From Ophioderma brevispina (Eukaryota > Echinodermata > Ophiuroidea > Amphilepidida > Ophiodermatidae): a stretch of DNA of 64,000 nt. Location: positions 23,254-87,253 of the forward strand of contig JAMKCH010049292.1 of assembly GCA_023653785.1 (NCBI GenBank). The letters run 5' to 3'. This document shows, in pieces, positions 47,843 through 59,473 of the stretch. Numbering within the stretch: position 1 is the stretch's first letter; each line of letters starts with the position of its first letter. A program made the translations under genes and the position numbers. The notes beneath the pieces are model-generated. The model searched no databases. It was not told the DNA's origin and was given only the letters and a program-made list of their open reading frames with translations.

Positions 47843-48535
47843 AGGTGTTTGTATTGAGCCGCCTGCATTTTACCGGTAAATCGCTTACCGGGAAAGAGCA
47901 AGGAACAAAAGGTGGATAACGGTCAGTTTCTACTGCGCGCTGTTTACCGGTAATACTAACTGGCTGATCTCGATCAAATCCACAAAAACTTTGCCGCAAA
48001 GTCGTACACTGAGGTCAACGCAAAGGCATTGTGGTGCCTTTTTCAACAAAAATATGGCGGGATTTTGCGATAGTAGGATTGATTTCAATTTTGACATTTT
48101 ATCAGTCAAAATTCAGAGGCAAATGATGGGTTAGATGGTTAATGTTTCGTGACTTCAGAGAAGGGTGGTTTCGAAGGTACATGGAGGTGTACAAGCGGCG
48201 AGAAGCGATGTACATAAGATCAGGATGCACCGCCGAATCATATCCCTCATCTCCTCTAAGTCCTACACGTCCACACGTAAGGGCCTATCGTCGATCGTAT
48301 CACGCAGTATTATCAATTTCCGTTTTCCCCCTCGCTTGCATGCGCACTGTCGCGGAACGAGTGTGTTTCTATTGCGTTGTACCGGTAAGTGCCACCGCTA
48401 TTTTCCTTCCTCGAGAAGGAAATTTTGCCGGGTTGATTTACCGGTAAATAGTGAGGGAGGGCAGTTTTTGTTGGGCACATTTAATCCCTTATCCGTCTCT
48501 TTTCCGGTAAATGGTCCCGATAGAAACACACCTAT
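47843..48535. mobile_element. Foldback-like element with ACCGGTAA motifs
   Basis: The left end AGGTGTTTGTATTGAG and the right end, reverse-complemented AGGTGTGTTTCTATCGGG, are similar and each is followed by TTACCGG. The 12-bp palindrome TTTACCGGTAAA occurs at 47870-47881 and 48437-48448, with further CCGGTAA copies near 47945, 48381 and 48503. Two frames inside (48142-48447, 48165-48584) are not recognised. Boundaries are approximate. Confidence 0.45.
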
Positions 48536-48679
48536 AGAAAATTTTGACAAGAAAGTCTACTTTTTGGTGGTTAATTTTTTTTAAGTGGCTTTTTTACGCT
48601 AGAGGGGTCCAAATCTCCCGATTACATAAAATGTGTCATTTCAATTATCAATGTAATTTTGGGGGCATGCAGTTTTAAA

Positions 48680-51160
48680 TGGAAAGTTGAGCCAAGGACA
48701 CACTACAAAGTAAATTTGGGCAAAGAAATGTAATTTTTTAACCTAAAATCCCCTTTCTCTTACTGCAAACGTTACTATTTTGATGGACACAATATGTCCA
48801 TCAAAGTACCATTAGCAACAAACATGACTTTTTACCTACTTTTTGTGAGAGTATTGTTTTTTTGATAGATTGTTTATGTATTTTAGGTCACAATTATTTC
48901 ATCTCAAACAGTTTCAAACTTCCTGTTTTCCAGATAAATTTTTTACCAACAAAATACTGTTTTTCAGGCGAATGTTACATTTAATGGACAAAAGTGGGAA
49001 ATTTGGTGTGCCATCAAAAAGTGTAACATTCACCTCCAAAAAGTCTCATATCTTGAAAACTACTTATTGCAGGCAACTCCCCAAATTTTCTACCATATTT
49101 TTGCTTGTTGAATTTTAATGATTTAAATTAATGTAAAAAAAAAACAACACTGATAATGGCAAACAAAAATTATACTGAAAATGTGTTTCTACATAATGCC
49201 AACACTACTGGACCCCCTCTCTCTTAAACAGGCCAAGTGTCCCAGTATTTGTTTTTCGAATCGACTCCAAATTGGCCTAGGTCTATTCTAAATTTTGACT
49301 AGGAAACCGGATAACTTCGTTAGGAGATTGGGTTGTTTGTTTATAAATTAAAACATAGGCCTTTCAAAGATCACTTTAAAGAACGAACCATCTTCACCCT
49401 TGTTAAAGAAAACATGTTCAATGACTGTTATACAAAACATGTTCAATGTTTAACAGTTTGTGTTTGCAAAGAAGTACTCTCTTCACCCTTGTTTACAAAA
49501 TTGAGCTTCATAATTTCTGTTGTATCCTTAAAGAACGATCCATCTCATTAACTTAATAATTTGATTGAAGGCCACTATCAGCGATTTCTTCAAAATTGTA
49601 AACAAATCGCACCCCTTGTTTTTCATCAAATCTATTTTTTTACACTGTGTGTATTGGGAAATTGTTCTGGTAAGACCTCTGCAAGTTGCTATAGCGAACA
49701 ATTGTCCCGAATGAGGATTTTTTAGCTTTGTTTACTACTAATTGGGATTTGGCTTTTTTAAGGTCTAGAAACAGTCGAAAAATGGCATCTTCAAGACCGC
49801 TTTAGAATGATTTAGTGTCTGTTTGCACAAGAAAAGTAATATAGTGTTGAATATAACCTAACAACTATATAAAAAAGAAATTTTGAACAATATGGGCATT
49901 TTGAATTTGGAAAAAAATGACTGATTTGGCTTTAATTCTGGTTTGACTGGAAAGAAGACATCTTTTAAGAATGACTCCAAATGCGACCCACACAATCAAT
50001 GGTTGGTAACGTGGCCATTTGTAAAGACTTTTGTTGTAATATGGGAAATGTAAAAACATTTTAGGCCTAAATTGTCCGGGAAATGAGAAGTTGAGTTTGT
50101 GTTTTTGACATTGTTTTACTGATTTATTCTAAACCATATTCGGGAAAATGTTTACAGGTAAATTTGACAAATCTAGTCGAATTTGTTAGAAAACATGTTA
50201 AAGGCGATACGGGAATGTGACAAAATATTTTCATTGCGGGAAAACCTGCTAAATGCTACCGGAATTATTCTTTCGAAGCCAGGTTTCTGTTTTATTTATT
50301 TTAAGTTTTTGCGCTGTCGCAGCTTTAGGAGAAAAAAACGCACACAGACGCAAGAGGACAAATACGCTGTGAGGGTGGGCGCCTATGCGTACCGCATCCA
50401 TGAGTCGTGCGCACTCACAAGCGGTGCAAAATTTTTTGGCTATCCTCGCCGACTTTTTTCAAGACGCGCACGGGAGATCTCGGTCTCTATCAGGGATATA
50501 GCTAGGCTACTCCGAGTGCCGGTTTGTAAATCTTAAAATTTACTACACTTTTTGGCACATATGGACAACTATGAGTTATTTGCCAAATTATTTGGTATTT
50601 TTCATTTCACTGAAGTACCCGTGCCGGTCGGCAACCTCCCAATGATCTTCTGTGCCGTCGTTGGTGAGAGCAAGTGCCGGACATGGCCGGCCGCCGTAGC
50701 TATATCCCTGGTCTCTATCTTATTTGTCTATGGACCGCCTATTATAGCGTGTCCCTCGTTGACACCTCGGCCCACCCCAGTTTACGGTTTGATACCTGAA
50801 TTTTTCAAATGTAATTATTTTGTTTTTCAATGCGCCTATTTCAATTATTTCAAGGTCACTTTTGGTATGTTTAGATCAAAATTTAGCTCCTTTATGCCTT
50901 TAGATTTTTTAATCTATTTTAATGAATCAAGGTTACATATTTTGCTAGCAGCCCTTGCAGTCTATACATTCGTGTCCCTTCAATTGAAATCCCCGGAAAT
51001 CGTGTATTTTGTCTCTCCTATTTGTTTTCATAAACTACTTAATTCACCGTAATCTTAATTATAGCATTCAGACATTCACACTTTCATATAACACCAAATC
51101 GTTTTAAGTCTAACTATTCACAAGATTATCGCCTATGTATTGTTATCCCCGAGTTTTACC
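48680..51160 (+). repeat. 2.5-kb tandem duplication, copy 1
   Basis: Runs from TGGAAAGTTGAGCCAAGG to CCCCGAGTTTTACC and is repeated head to tail at 51161-53680. It includes an 11-bp perfect hairpin at 48779-48805 (TTTGATGGACA), an internal direct repeat (AACATGTTCAATG twice near 49411-49448), and a hAT MITE at 50491-50710. The 166-codon frame at 50552-51052 starts inside the MITE and is broken in copy 2, so it is not called as a gene. Confidence 0.85.
50491..50710. mobile_element. hAT-type MITE with perfect 8-bp target duplication
   Basis: Ends are CAGGGATATAGCTA and TAGCTATATCCCTG. GTCTCTAT flanks both sides exactly (50483-50490, 50711-50718). CAGGG termini with an 8-bp duplication are diagnostic of hAT superfamily transposition. 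The 220-bp body has no coding capacity and is GC-richer than its surroundings (GCCGGACATGGCCGG). Confidence 0.9.
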
Positions 51161-53680
51161 TGGAAAGTTATGTGCCAAGACACACTACAAAAGTAAATTT
51201 GGGCAAGAAAGTAATTTTTTAACCTAAAATCCCATTTTTCTTATTGCAAACGTTACCTATTTTGATGGACATATGTCATCAAAAGTAACATTAGCAACAA
51301 ACATGAGACTTTTTACTAACTTTTTGTGAGAGGATTTGTTTTTTTGATAGATCTGTACTTATGTATTTTAGGTCACTTATTTCTATCAGACAGTTTTCAA
51401 ACTATCCTTGTTTTCAGTAACTTTTTACAAAAAAAAATAATGTTTTTCAGGCGCATGTTACATTTGATGGACAAAAGTGGGAAAATTGTGTCCATCAAAA
51501 AGGTTGTAACATTCACCTCTCAAAAAGGCTCATATCTTGAAAACTACTTATTGCAGGCAACTCAAATTTCTACCGATTTTGCTTGTGAATTTTATGAGTT
51601 AAATAGGTAAAAACAACTGTTAAAGTGGCCAAACAAAATTTATACTGAAAAATGTGTTTCTACATAAGGCCAAACTCCTGGACACCGCTCTGTGAAACAT
51701 GCCAAGTGTCAGTATGTGTTTTTCTAAATCGACTCCAAATTGGCCTAGGCCTATTCTAAATTTGACCTAGGAAACCTGGATAAACTCGTTAGGAGATTTG
51801 GTTTGTTTTGGTTATAAATTAAAACATAGGCTTTTAAGAAGGATATCTTAAAGAACGCACCATCTTCACCCTTGTTTATAGAAAAACATGTTCAATGAAT
51901 GTTATACAAAACATGTTCAATGTTTACAGTTTGGGTTTAAAGAAGGACTCATCTTCACCTTGTTACAAAATTGAGCTTATACTTTCTCGTGTATATCCTA
52001 AAGAACGATCCATCTCATTAACTAATACTTTTATTGAAGCCACTATCAGGATTTCTTCAAAATGTAAACAAATCGCACCCCTGTTTTTCATCAAAATCTA
52101 TTTTTTAACACTGTTGTATTGGAAATTGTTATGGTAAGACCCTTCTGATACGTGGCTATAAGCGTAACAATTGTTCCAGAAAATTGAGGGATTTTTATGC
52201 TTGGTTACTAATAAAATTGGATTGGGCTTTTTTAAGGTTCTAGAAACATGAAAGGGCATCTTAAGGACGCTTTTAGAATGTTTAAGTGTCTGTTTTCACA
52301 AGAAAAGTAATATAAGTTGTGATATAACTAAATATAGATAGAAATTTGAGACAATATGGCATTTGAATTTGGAAAAAATGAAACTCTGATTGGCTTTAAT
52401 TCTGGGTGACGGGAAAGGAAAAGAAGGACATCTTTGAAGAAGTGACTTCCAAATGGACGAACAAACAAAATGAAGGGTGGTACGTGCATTGTAAGACGTT
52501 TGTTGTAAGATGGGAAATTAAAAACCTTTAGTAAATTGCGGGGGAAATAGATAATTTGAGTTTGTGTTTTACATTGGTTTACTGATTTATCATAAAAACA
52601 TATTCGGGGAAATGTTTACAGGTAATATTTGACAAGACTTCTAGTCTGTAATTTGTTAGAAAACATGTTAAAAGGCGATACGGGAAATGTTTACAAAATA
52701 TTTCATTGCGGGAAAGAAAACCTGCTAAATTCGACCGGAATTAGTCGTTTCGAAGCCAGGTTTCGGTTTTGTTTATTTTAAAGTTTTCGCGTGCCAGCTT
52801 AAGCTTTAGAGAGAAAAAAAACGCACCCACGACGCAGAGAGGAACAAATACGCGAAGTGAGGTGTGCGCCTTTGCGTACCGCATCAGTTGAGTCGTGCGC
52901 ACACTCACATAGCGTTGGCAAAATTTTGTTGGCCGCCGCGTGATACGACTCAATTACGCGCAAGGAAGATCGTCGGTTTATCAGGGATATAGCTAGGCTA
53001 CTCGAGTGCTGGTTGGAAATCTTAAATTTACTACACTTTTTTGGCACATATGGACGAACTATGAGTTATTTGCCAAATTTTTGGTAATTTTCATTTCACG
53101 GAAGTAAAGTGCCGGGCGGCAACCTCCCAAATGACTTTCTGTGCCGGTCGGTGGGATCAAGTGCCGGACATGGCCGACCGCCGCCGACCAGCGTAGCTAT
53201 ATCCCTGACGTCTCATCTGATTTGTCTATGGACTCGGCTATATATAGCCGCCCTCGTTTTGTTTGAACCTAGACCCACCCCAGTTTAAGGGGTTGTGATA
53301 CACTGATGTTTCATAATGTTATTATTTTGTTTTTCAAAGGCGCCTATTTCAGTGATTTCAAGGTCAAATTTGGTATGTTAGTATCAAAATTTAGCTCCTT
53401 TAATGCTCTTTAGATTTATTTAATCTATTTTAATGAATCAAGGTTACATATTTTGCTACAGCACTTGCAGTCTATAATTCGGGTCCCTTCAATTGAAATC
53501 CCCTGGAAATAGTGTAGTTCTCTACTATTTGTTTTCATAAAAATAACTTAATTCACCGTATATCTTATATTATAGCAATTCAGAAATTCACAGCTTTCAT
53601 ATAACACCAATTTCACGTTTTAAGTCTAAATAGTCCACAAGATTATCGCCTATGTATTGTTATCCCCGAGTTTTACCTGG
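51161..53680 (+). repeat. 2.5-kb tandem duplication, copy 2
   Basis: Colinear with 48680-51160 over its full length. The join is GTTTTACC|TGGAAAGTT and the far end is GTTTTACCTGGAC. It differs mainly by many one-base insertions and deletions, often in homopolymers, plus small gaps. The equivalent of every long open frame in copy 1 is broken here. Confidence 0.85.
52982..53207. mobile_element. hAT-type MITE, duplicated copy
   Basis: CAGGGATATAGCTA to TAGCTATATCCCTG at the equivalent place in copy 2. The flanks (CGGTTTAT and ACGTCTCAT) no longer match exactly. The insertion predates the tandem duplication. Confidence 0.85.
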
Positions 53681-55540
53681 ACTTTTTAGTGCTGTGTCCC
53701 ACCCCCTTAAAATCTAACCCAAGTCGTTATAGCGCCCCCTGTAAAGCAAGGCCCAGGGACCATCGTTCGTCCACAAGTGTCATCTCCTTATTTTAATGCT
53801 CCTTGGTATAAGCTCCAGGCTTTACAGCCCTACCACCACACCATTCTCACCATGTTGCCGATTGGTTAAAAATCACATTGAGTTCCGTTTTGACCAATTA
53901 GCAGATAGCATAGTATTTCATATGGGATTAGCAATAGAATATTGTGATCAATGCTTACTTGAAGGTAGAACTACCCTCATACTTTTATTTACAAAACAAA
54001 ACCAATAAATTTAGGGGCCAATTCATCATTTCAGCTTAATCATTTTCTGAATCACATCTTGTTACAATTATATATATGAACGTTTAACATAGGTTGGTTA
54101 CTTTATTTCCAACTTCTTCCAAAAAATCATGCACTCTCCAAGTTGCATTTCCAACCATATTTTCTTGCTGCAGGTTTATCTTGACATTTTAATGGGAGTG
54201 GCATTTTGGCAACCAAAGCAGATGGACTGGGGTAACAATCTACCTTTTATAACAAAGTTGGCTTTCTTTGATGTTAAACATATTCCAATAAAACTTTCTG
54301 AAGCAATGTTGAGGTTAATTTTGACTAAAAATCTGCTTCAAAAGTAATATTTGTTAAGTTATGAGGTTGAATCTTGGATGAGGAAATTTACCCTCCAGTA
54401 ATGACTGGATGTGATGCATGTTGTCTTGTCCCCTCACTAACACTCAGGGAACTATTGCATAATTCCTACCTTGTAAAAATGTTCAATGCACTTTTAACTG
54501 GAACAAAGTAAAACATGCATGTATGCTAGTTGAATCAGGGAATTTTCAATTTGAAGAATGAACATTGTTTTACTGTCACCCGGTGATTCATATTAAGTAA
54601 ATTTCAGGGTTTTCAGGGGGAATGTATGTAAAATCAACTTTCATTTTTAACTGTGGCAAGTTCTCTTTTAACACCTACACTGTACGAATGTCAATCAGGC
54701 CTACTATAATTTGTAATACTTGGAGAGATGGCAAGGAGGGCATTCACCTGTAAAGAGTACATGGTAAATCAGTCACTCATGATGGTGACTAAGGAGAGGG
54801 GTGCCCCAAACCAGACCAGGATCAGGGACTCTATTTTCCTTAATTTGTGGTCTGGTTTCGTTTACCAGGTTGGGTGAGTTGTTCTATGGTCCACAGAATT
54901 CAGTAAGTCCATGGCAGACATTTTATTTCTCAGTTCTACTAATAGCACAATGGTATGAATACTAAATTTATTAAAACTAAATTGGATATTATAAATTCAA
55001 ATAGATAGTACTGCATGGTTGTACCTCTCGACTATCCCCACCAAGGGGGCTTGACCAGCGAACGCATCAGTATGATAATATTACCTGAATAAGTGAGCCC
55101 TGGTTCTGGGGTTAGTATAGACCTTATGAAATACGAGAGTTGTGGAGTGCCAAATCAGAATCGGAATAAACCCCAAACTCGTTCTAACATCATCTTCATG
55201 CCAAATTCATTCCCACACGATTCGGCAGTCCTCTATAGTGGAAATACAATGTCAGACTTGGTGATTAATATAAAATCACCATTGCCCTAGGTGGAAATAC
55301 CAAGAGTATAATAGATCACCTGTACAACCTGGGCATCCCCAGAATGAAATAACAAGTAGAATGTAAATAATTTGTAGTCATGTAATGTGACTCTTTTGTC
55401 CTACAGCATGGCTGTCTATTGCATAAGGTCTATGTAGACAGCCAAAACTTATACATGCAAAGGTCTTGTAGTGATGCATAATAGCAGAACATGCACATGC
55501 CCTATGAATGATGGTCTTCATTTCAGTATGGTCTGAGAAA
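53681..55540. other. No firmly supported gene
   Basis: Mostly AT-rich. Frames at 53796-54008 and 55093-55290 are not recognised. One candidate exon at 54174 is listed separately. Confidence 0.4.
54174..54347 (+). CDS. Possible exon after a strong acceptor, function unknown
   Basis: CATATTTTCTTGCTGCAG is a textbook 3' splice site and is followed by a frame reading VYLDILMGVAFWQPKQM, then LPFITKLAFFDVKHIP, to a TAA at about 54347. The segment looks amphipathic and could be part of a membrane protein, but I recognise no family. It could equally be chance in AT-rich DNA. Confidence 0.2.
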   Translation, partial: VYLDILMGVAFWQPKQMDWGNNLPFITKLAFFDVKHIPIKLSEAMLRLILTKNLLQK

Positions 55541-55544
55541 CTCA

Positions 55545-56272
55545 AGCTTGAGCAAAAATGTCTCAAGCAAAAATGTCTCCAAATGTGGCCGACCACACTA
55601 TAATTAACACTAGAGCTGGTATCGGTTTGTGTTTTCTTTGTCGACATGTTGGTAAATCATAAACCCGATGGCGACAATTGTCGACAATCAATTTTTGAAT
55701 GCCAATTCTCAATTTTGTTTTTAATATACTTTATATATAGCTACATGAGCACTTGTATGGAAAACAAATTACCTCACTTTGACCCTTTCAACTACACACT
55801 TTACTAGCCTGGGCCCATTGGGAGGTTGGTTGAACTTCTACGCAAAAGTGGACCAACTTCTGGGGGTCATTGGGCTATTTATTAATGATATATTTAACAA
55901 AACGATTTTCACAGATTTCCTATTGAAAGAGGTTACTGGGGTGAAAGTAAAAAAGTATGGTTTAAATTCAAGATTCCATAAAGGTCATAGGGCAGTTGGG
56001 AATATAATTATTTGATTGCTGGAATAGGCTGGTTACAAAAGTGATAAGGTTCCTCCATGAATATTTGTTGTCGACAAATTTCCATGGTTGTCGCCATGCC
56101 AGGAGAAGTGCATTGTCGCCAAACTTGTCGACAACAGCCTTGTCGATACCAGCCCTAATTAACACTAACTGTCCTATAGGCCAATTTAGCGCACATTTTT
56201 TATTCTACTATCTAAACATCATACGAAAAACTGGGCTATGATCGGGTCACCCACCTTTAAATATTTGTTAAT
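55545..56272 (+). mobile_element. MITE family C, copy 3, split by a hAT MITE
   Basis: The left part (AAAAATGTCTCCAAATGTGG, ATTAACAC) and the right part (ACTGTCCTATAGGCCAATTT, CGGGTCACCCACCTTTAA) together follow family C (compare AAAAAATGTCTATAAATGTGG and ACTGTCCTATGGCAAATT at 18484-18540). They are separated exactly by the element at 55611-56157. Confidence 0.6.
55611..56157. mobile_element. hAT-type MITE (TAGAGCTGGTATCG ends), perfect 8-bp duplication
   Basis: The left end TAGAGCTGGTATCGG and the right end, reverse-complemented TAGGGCTGGTATCGA, are inverted. ATTAACAC flanks both sides exactly (55603-55610, 56158-56165). TAGRG termini with an 8-bp duplication fit hAT elements. Both ends carry TTGTCGACAA-type palindromic words. 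No transposase; the frame at 55779-56015 is not recognised. Confidence 0.9.
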
Positions 56273-56629
56273 AATGATAACACTGCAAGTAAATATTTGA
56301 GTTGATAGGCATAATGAAGTTCTCTTGGCTTGATTTGAATAGGTTTGACAAAATTGTGGGGGATAGAGAGCACGAGGGTCTAATTAAAAAAATCTGCGAT
56401 TTGGGGTGCTATTTTCTTGATATGGTGAATTAATGTTTATTATTTAGCTCAATATGCAAGTATGGGTAAACATAACGTAAATAAAAGTCATCACAAAACT
56501 TTTCTTAGAGTAAAATTCTGAGAAAAGTAAAAGGACAGTGGTCCCCCAAATAGGTGTCCAATTAATGAAGTTTATGCATGAACATTTTGTTTAAAATATT
56601 GTGAAAATTACTCAGGGTAGGTCATATTC
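56273..56629. other. Spacer
   Basis: AT-rich; nothing recognised. Confidence 0.4.
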
Positions 56630-56855
56630 AGGCATCTGCATTGCGGTGAATTGCATTGAACTACAGTGTCTACCCAAAATGCTGCATCACTGAACTGCAA
56701 TAAATTTCAACTGGATTTTGAACTGGTAATTTCAACTGATCGTTTAAACTGATTTGCAGTGAGTTGCGATGAGTTACGACACAAAGTGATCGATATATCA
56801 GCAATGCAATGCACAGTGCAGCGAGGTAGGGATCCACCGTTAGTCAAGAGCACTT
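56630..56855 (-). repeat. TGCA-rich interspersed repeat, copy
   Basis: On the minus strand: TGACTAACGGTGGATCCC, CGCTGCACTGTGCATTGCATTGC, CGCAACTCACTGCAAATC and GTGATGCAGCATTTTG, colinear with 24172-24335. The minus frame 56707-56934 lies over it and is not a gene. Confidence 0.6.
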
Positions 56856-57188
56856 TCAAACCATTTATTGGATAAGATATATAAATTTGAACTGCCACAT
56901 CATGAAAATGGAAATACAGTTTCATTTGGCGCAAATTTGAAAATTATGACTTTGACCCACATAATCTACAACAGGCATACAGCACTTTCTAATTTGTGCA
57001 ATATACATAGCCCTAAAGCTTAAGTGTTCCACCTATTGAAGGTGCTAGGCAAACCTCTGTAGGCTTGTACATAATTAAAATATGCAATCCATGATTTCAA
57101 TGAAAAAACTTTTATTATCTAAGTTTACAGCCAAAGATATCTGGCCATTGGATATTTCAGCCTACCCGGATATTACTGTTTTTCATCA

Positions 57189-58643
57189 ATACCTGAAATT
57201 TATCCATGGGATGTCCACTTGAGACTTTCCAAGATTTTGTGGGGGAGTAGAAAGAAGGCAGGTGGTCCTGACAGTATACCAGCAAAAGCTCATTCGCGAA
57301 CTCACGTATGAGCTTTGTGAACCACTTTTGTCACATTTTGAAACACGCCTCATTTAGTGAAGGATCGGTTCCATGTCAGTGGAAGCGTGCTATTGTTGTG
57401 CCTATACCTAAAACCAACCCCCCAACATGGGATAAATTTAGACCAGTATCCCTAACGGATCATTTTGCCAAAGTTGCCGAATCCTTTATTACAGACTGGT
57501 TGATGGGTGACATTGAGGGGCAAATTGACGATTGTCAATTTGGTAACCGGAAAGAGCGATCTACTACACATTATTTGGTTAAGCTTCTTAACAATATCAC
57601 TAAACATGCCGATCAACCCAAAAGTCTTTCTAGAATTATTATAACTGACTTCAGTAAGGCTTTTGATCGTGTTGACCATAACATTGCAATCCCTAAATTG
57701 TTGAGCATGGGTGCACGCCCTTCTTTAATTCCTTGGGTTTGTGATTTTTTGTCCAATAGACTACAATGTGTTAGGTATCAAAATGTTTTATCTGAGTGGG
57801 CCCAACTTAAAGGGGGATGTCCCAGGCCTCTTCAACGGTTGTGTTATATTCTTAGCTATTGTTAACGATGCTGCCGTTGTTGAAGACAATGGTAAACTCG
57901 CTCTGAAATATGTTGACGACCTAACACTTGTAGAAAACTCTTATGTTAATAAAGAAAGTACTGTTCAAAATGATTTGAACCAATTTGATAAATGGGCAAA
58001 TCACAATAACATGAATCTAAACCCTGCCAAATGTATGTATATGGATATCACTTTTGTGAGGAATCCACCTGTACTGCCCCCATTACGCTTATGTGAGCAA
58101 GATCTTTTATGTACGGACGTTGTAAAGATCCTAGGCATAAAAATTGCTAAAGATCTGAAGTGGGATACCCACATTGGAGATATCATTAAGCGTGCTAGTG
58201 GTAGACTTTTTATGATGAGTACACTAAAAAAATTCGGGCTTAATATTGCAGACTTGACGACAATTTATATTGGTTTTGTTCGGCCACTACTCGAATATGC
58301 CGTTCCTGTCTGGCATCCTAGGTTGACTGAGAAGCACCATTATGATTTGGAACGCATACAAAAGAGGGCATGTAAGATTGCAATAAGTTTTACAAATTAT
58401 ACTTCCTATCAAGACGCCCTTGAGACATGCAATATTCAGGAATTACGTGAGCGCCGTGATCAGATTTGCCTTGAATTTGCCAAAAAAATAGTGCAATCTG
58501 ATCAATTTCAACATTGGCTGCCAAATTTCAGATCCCAAAAATTACGCTATTCTAATAAACTCACCGTTCCTAAATCACGTACAAAAAGATACACAAATAG
58601 TGCAATACCCTATATGGTAAAGTTATGGAATAATACTTTTTAA
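57189..58643 (+). pseudogene. Non-LTR retrotransposon reverse transcriptase (CR1/L2-like), 5'-truncated and frameshifted
   Basis: In order on the plus strand: a start of the polymerase region reading IPEIYPWDV then RKKAGGPDSIPAK (57189-57287), WKRAIVVPIPK and FRPVSLTD (about 57380-57470), TDFSKAFDRVDH (palm aspartate, about 57647), a damaged KGGCP..G turn near 57815, and KYVDDLTLVEN (catalytic box, YVDD at 57909-57920). Then follow a thumb/C-terminal region with FVRPLLEYAVPVWHP (about 58277) and ERIQKRACKIA, ending at TTTTTAA. The frame changes at least three times (57287-57330 twice, about 57815-57860). No endonuclease domain lies upstream, as expected for a 5'-truncated copy. Domain order and the LLEYA.PVWHP block point to the CR1/Rex/L2 group. 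Two long frames (57308-57865, 57741-58643) are the largest pieces. Confidence 0.9.
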
Positions 58644-58868
58644 TTACTCCTTTTAAACAACATCTGTTTTTGAATCAGTTTGACTTGATCTACATGCAAT
58701 TGTGCAATATTGTAGTTTTGGTGTGTTTTTAATGTGTAATTATTGTTTAAATTCACCAGAATAATTGTTTTAATTGATTATGTTATTTTATGTTATACTC
58801 ATTTTTATTGTGAATATTGTAATTATTCAGCCTTATGGCTGCGATGGCAATATGTTTAATAAACCATG

Positions 58869-58916
<48 letters not shown>
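58644..58916 (+). mobile_element. 3' UTR and tail of the non-LTR element
   Basis: AT-rich 3' region with a short hairpin-like GCCTTATGGCTGCGATGGC (58830-58848), AATAAACC, and then twelve perfect AATC units (58869-58916). Ending in a short tandem repeat rather than poly(A) is usual for CR1/L2-type elements. The purity of the tail suggests a fairly recent insertion despite the frame shifts. Confidence 0.8.
58869..58916 (+). repeat. (AATC)12 microsatellite tail
   Basis: Forty-eight bases of perfect AATC repeat directly after the retrotransposon 3' region. Confidence 0.95.
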
Positions 58917-59473
58917 CTTTAACTCGGGTACCTGCCAAGGGTTTAGTGCCTCGTTAACATAAACAACTGTGCTAAAGGAAAATGGGACAACGTTTTACCT
59001 TATGTATCATACGGAAAAAGAATGAGTTCTCTCTTTTTTTTCAAAGCAAAGACTGTGGATTTTGTGAAGAGTGAACCATTTGAGTGGAACTTAGAGAATA
59101 ACCGATATGATCAGAATTTTTTAAATCGGGCCGATTATGACCTTATCGGTATCTTATCGGTATCGGCATAATTTTCATTTTTTACCTATTTTCTATACCG
59201 ATTAAAATATATCAAAGAGGTCCAAACTTGAATTAAAATTGGTCCAAACTGATAGCCAAACGGTGAAAATAAATTGAAACTGAAACAATCAATTTATTAT
59301 TTATGTAATCCAGAGTGTGGATGTTGTTCCTAACTTATGATTTTCACTGTTTAGTTGGTTTACCTAAATCAATTGGTACTTTTTGGCAGCTTCTGGCTGT
59401 CAAAAACGGTGATGATAATCCAAAAAAATGGAATTGGAATGAACCGATTTTGAAATTTTTAAACTCTGTAACA
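58917..59473. other. No supported gene
   Basis: AT-rich. CTTATCGGTATCTTATCGGTATCGG at 59144-59165 is a short direct duplication. The frame at 59315-59560 runs into the next element. Confidence 0.4.

Noticed and set aside
50552..51052. 166-codon frame, one of the longest in the window
   Set aside because: It begins inside a hAT MITE, has no recognised domain, and is broken in the tandem copy at 53.0-53.5 kb.
48680..53680. Pair of long terminal repeats
   Set aside because: The two copies are directly adjacent with nothing between them, and there are no TG..CA ends or polymerase. A tandem duplication fits better.
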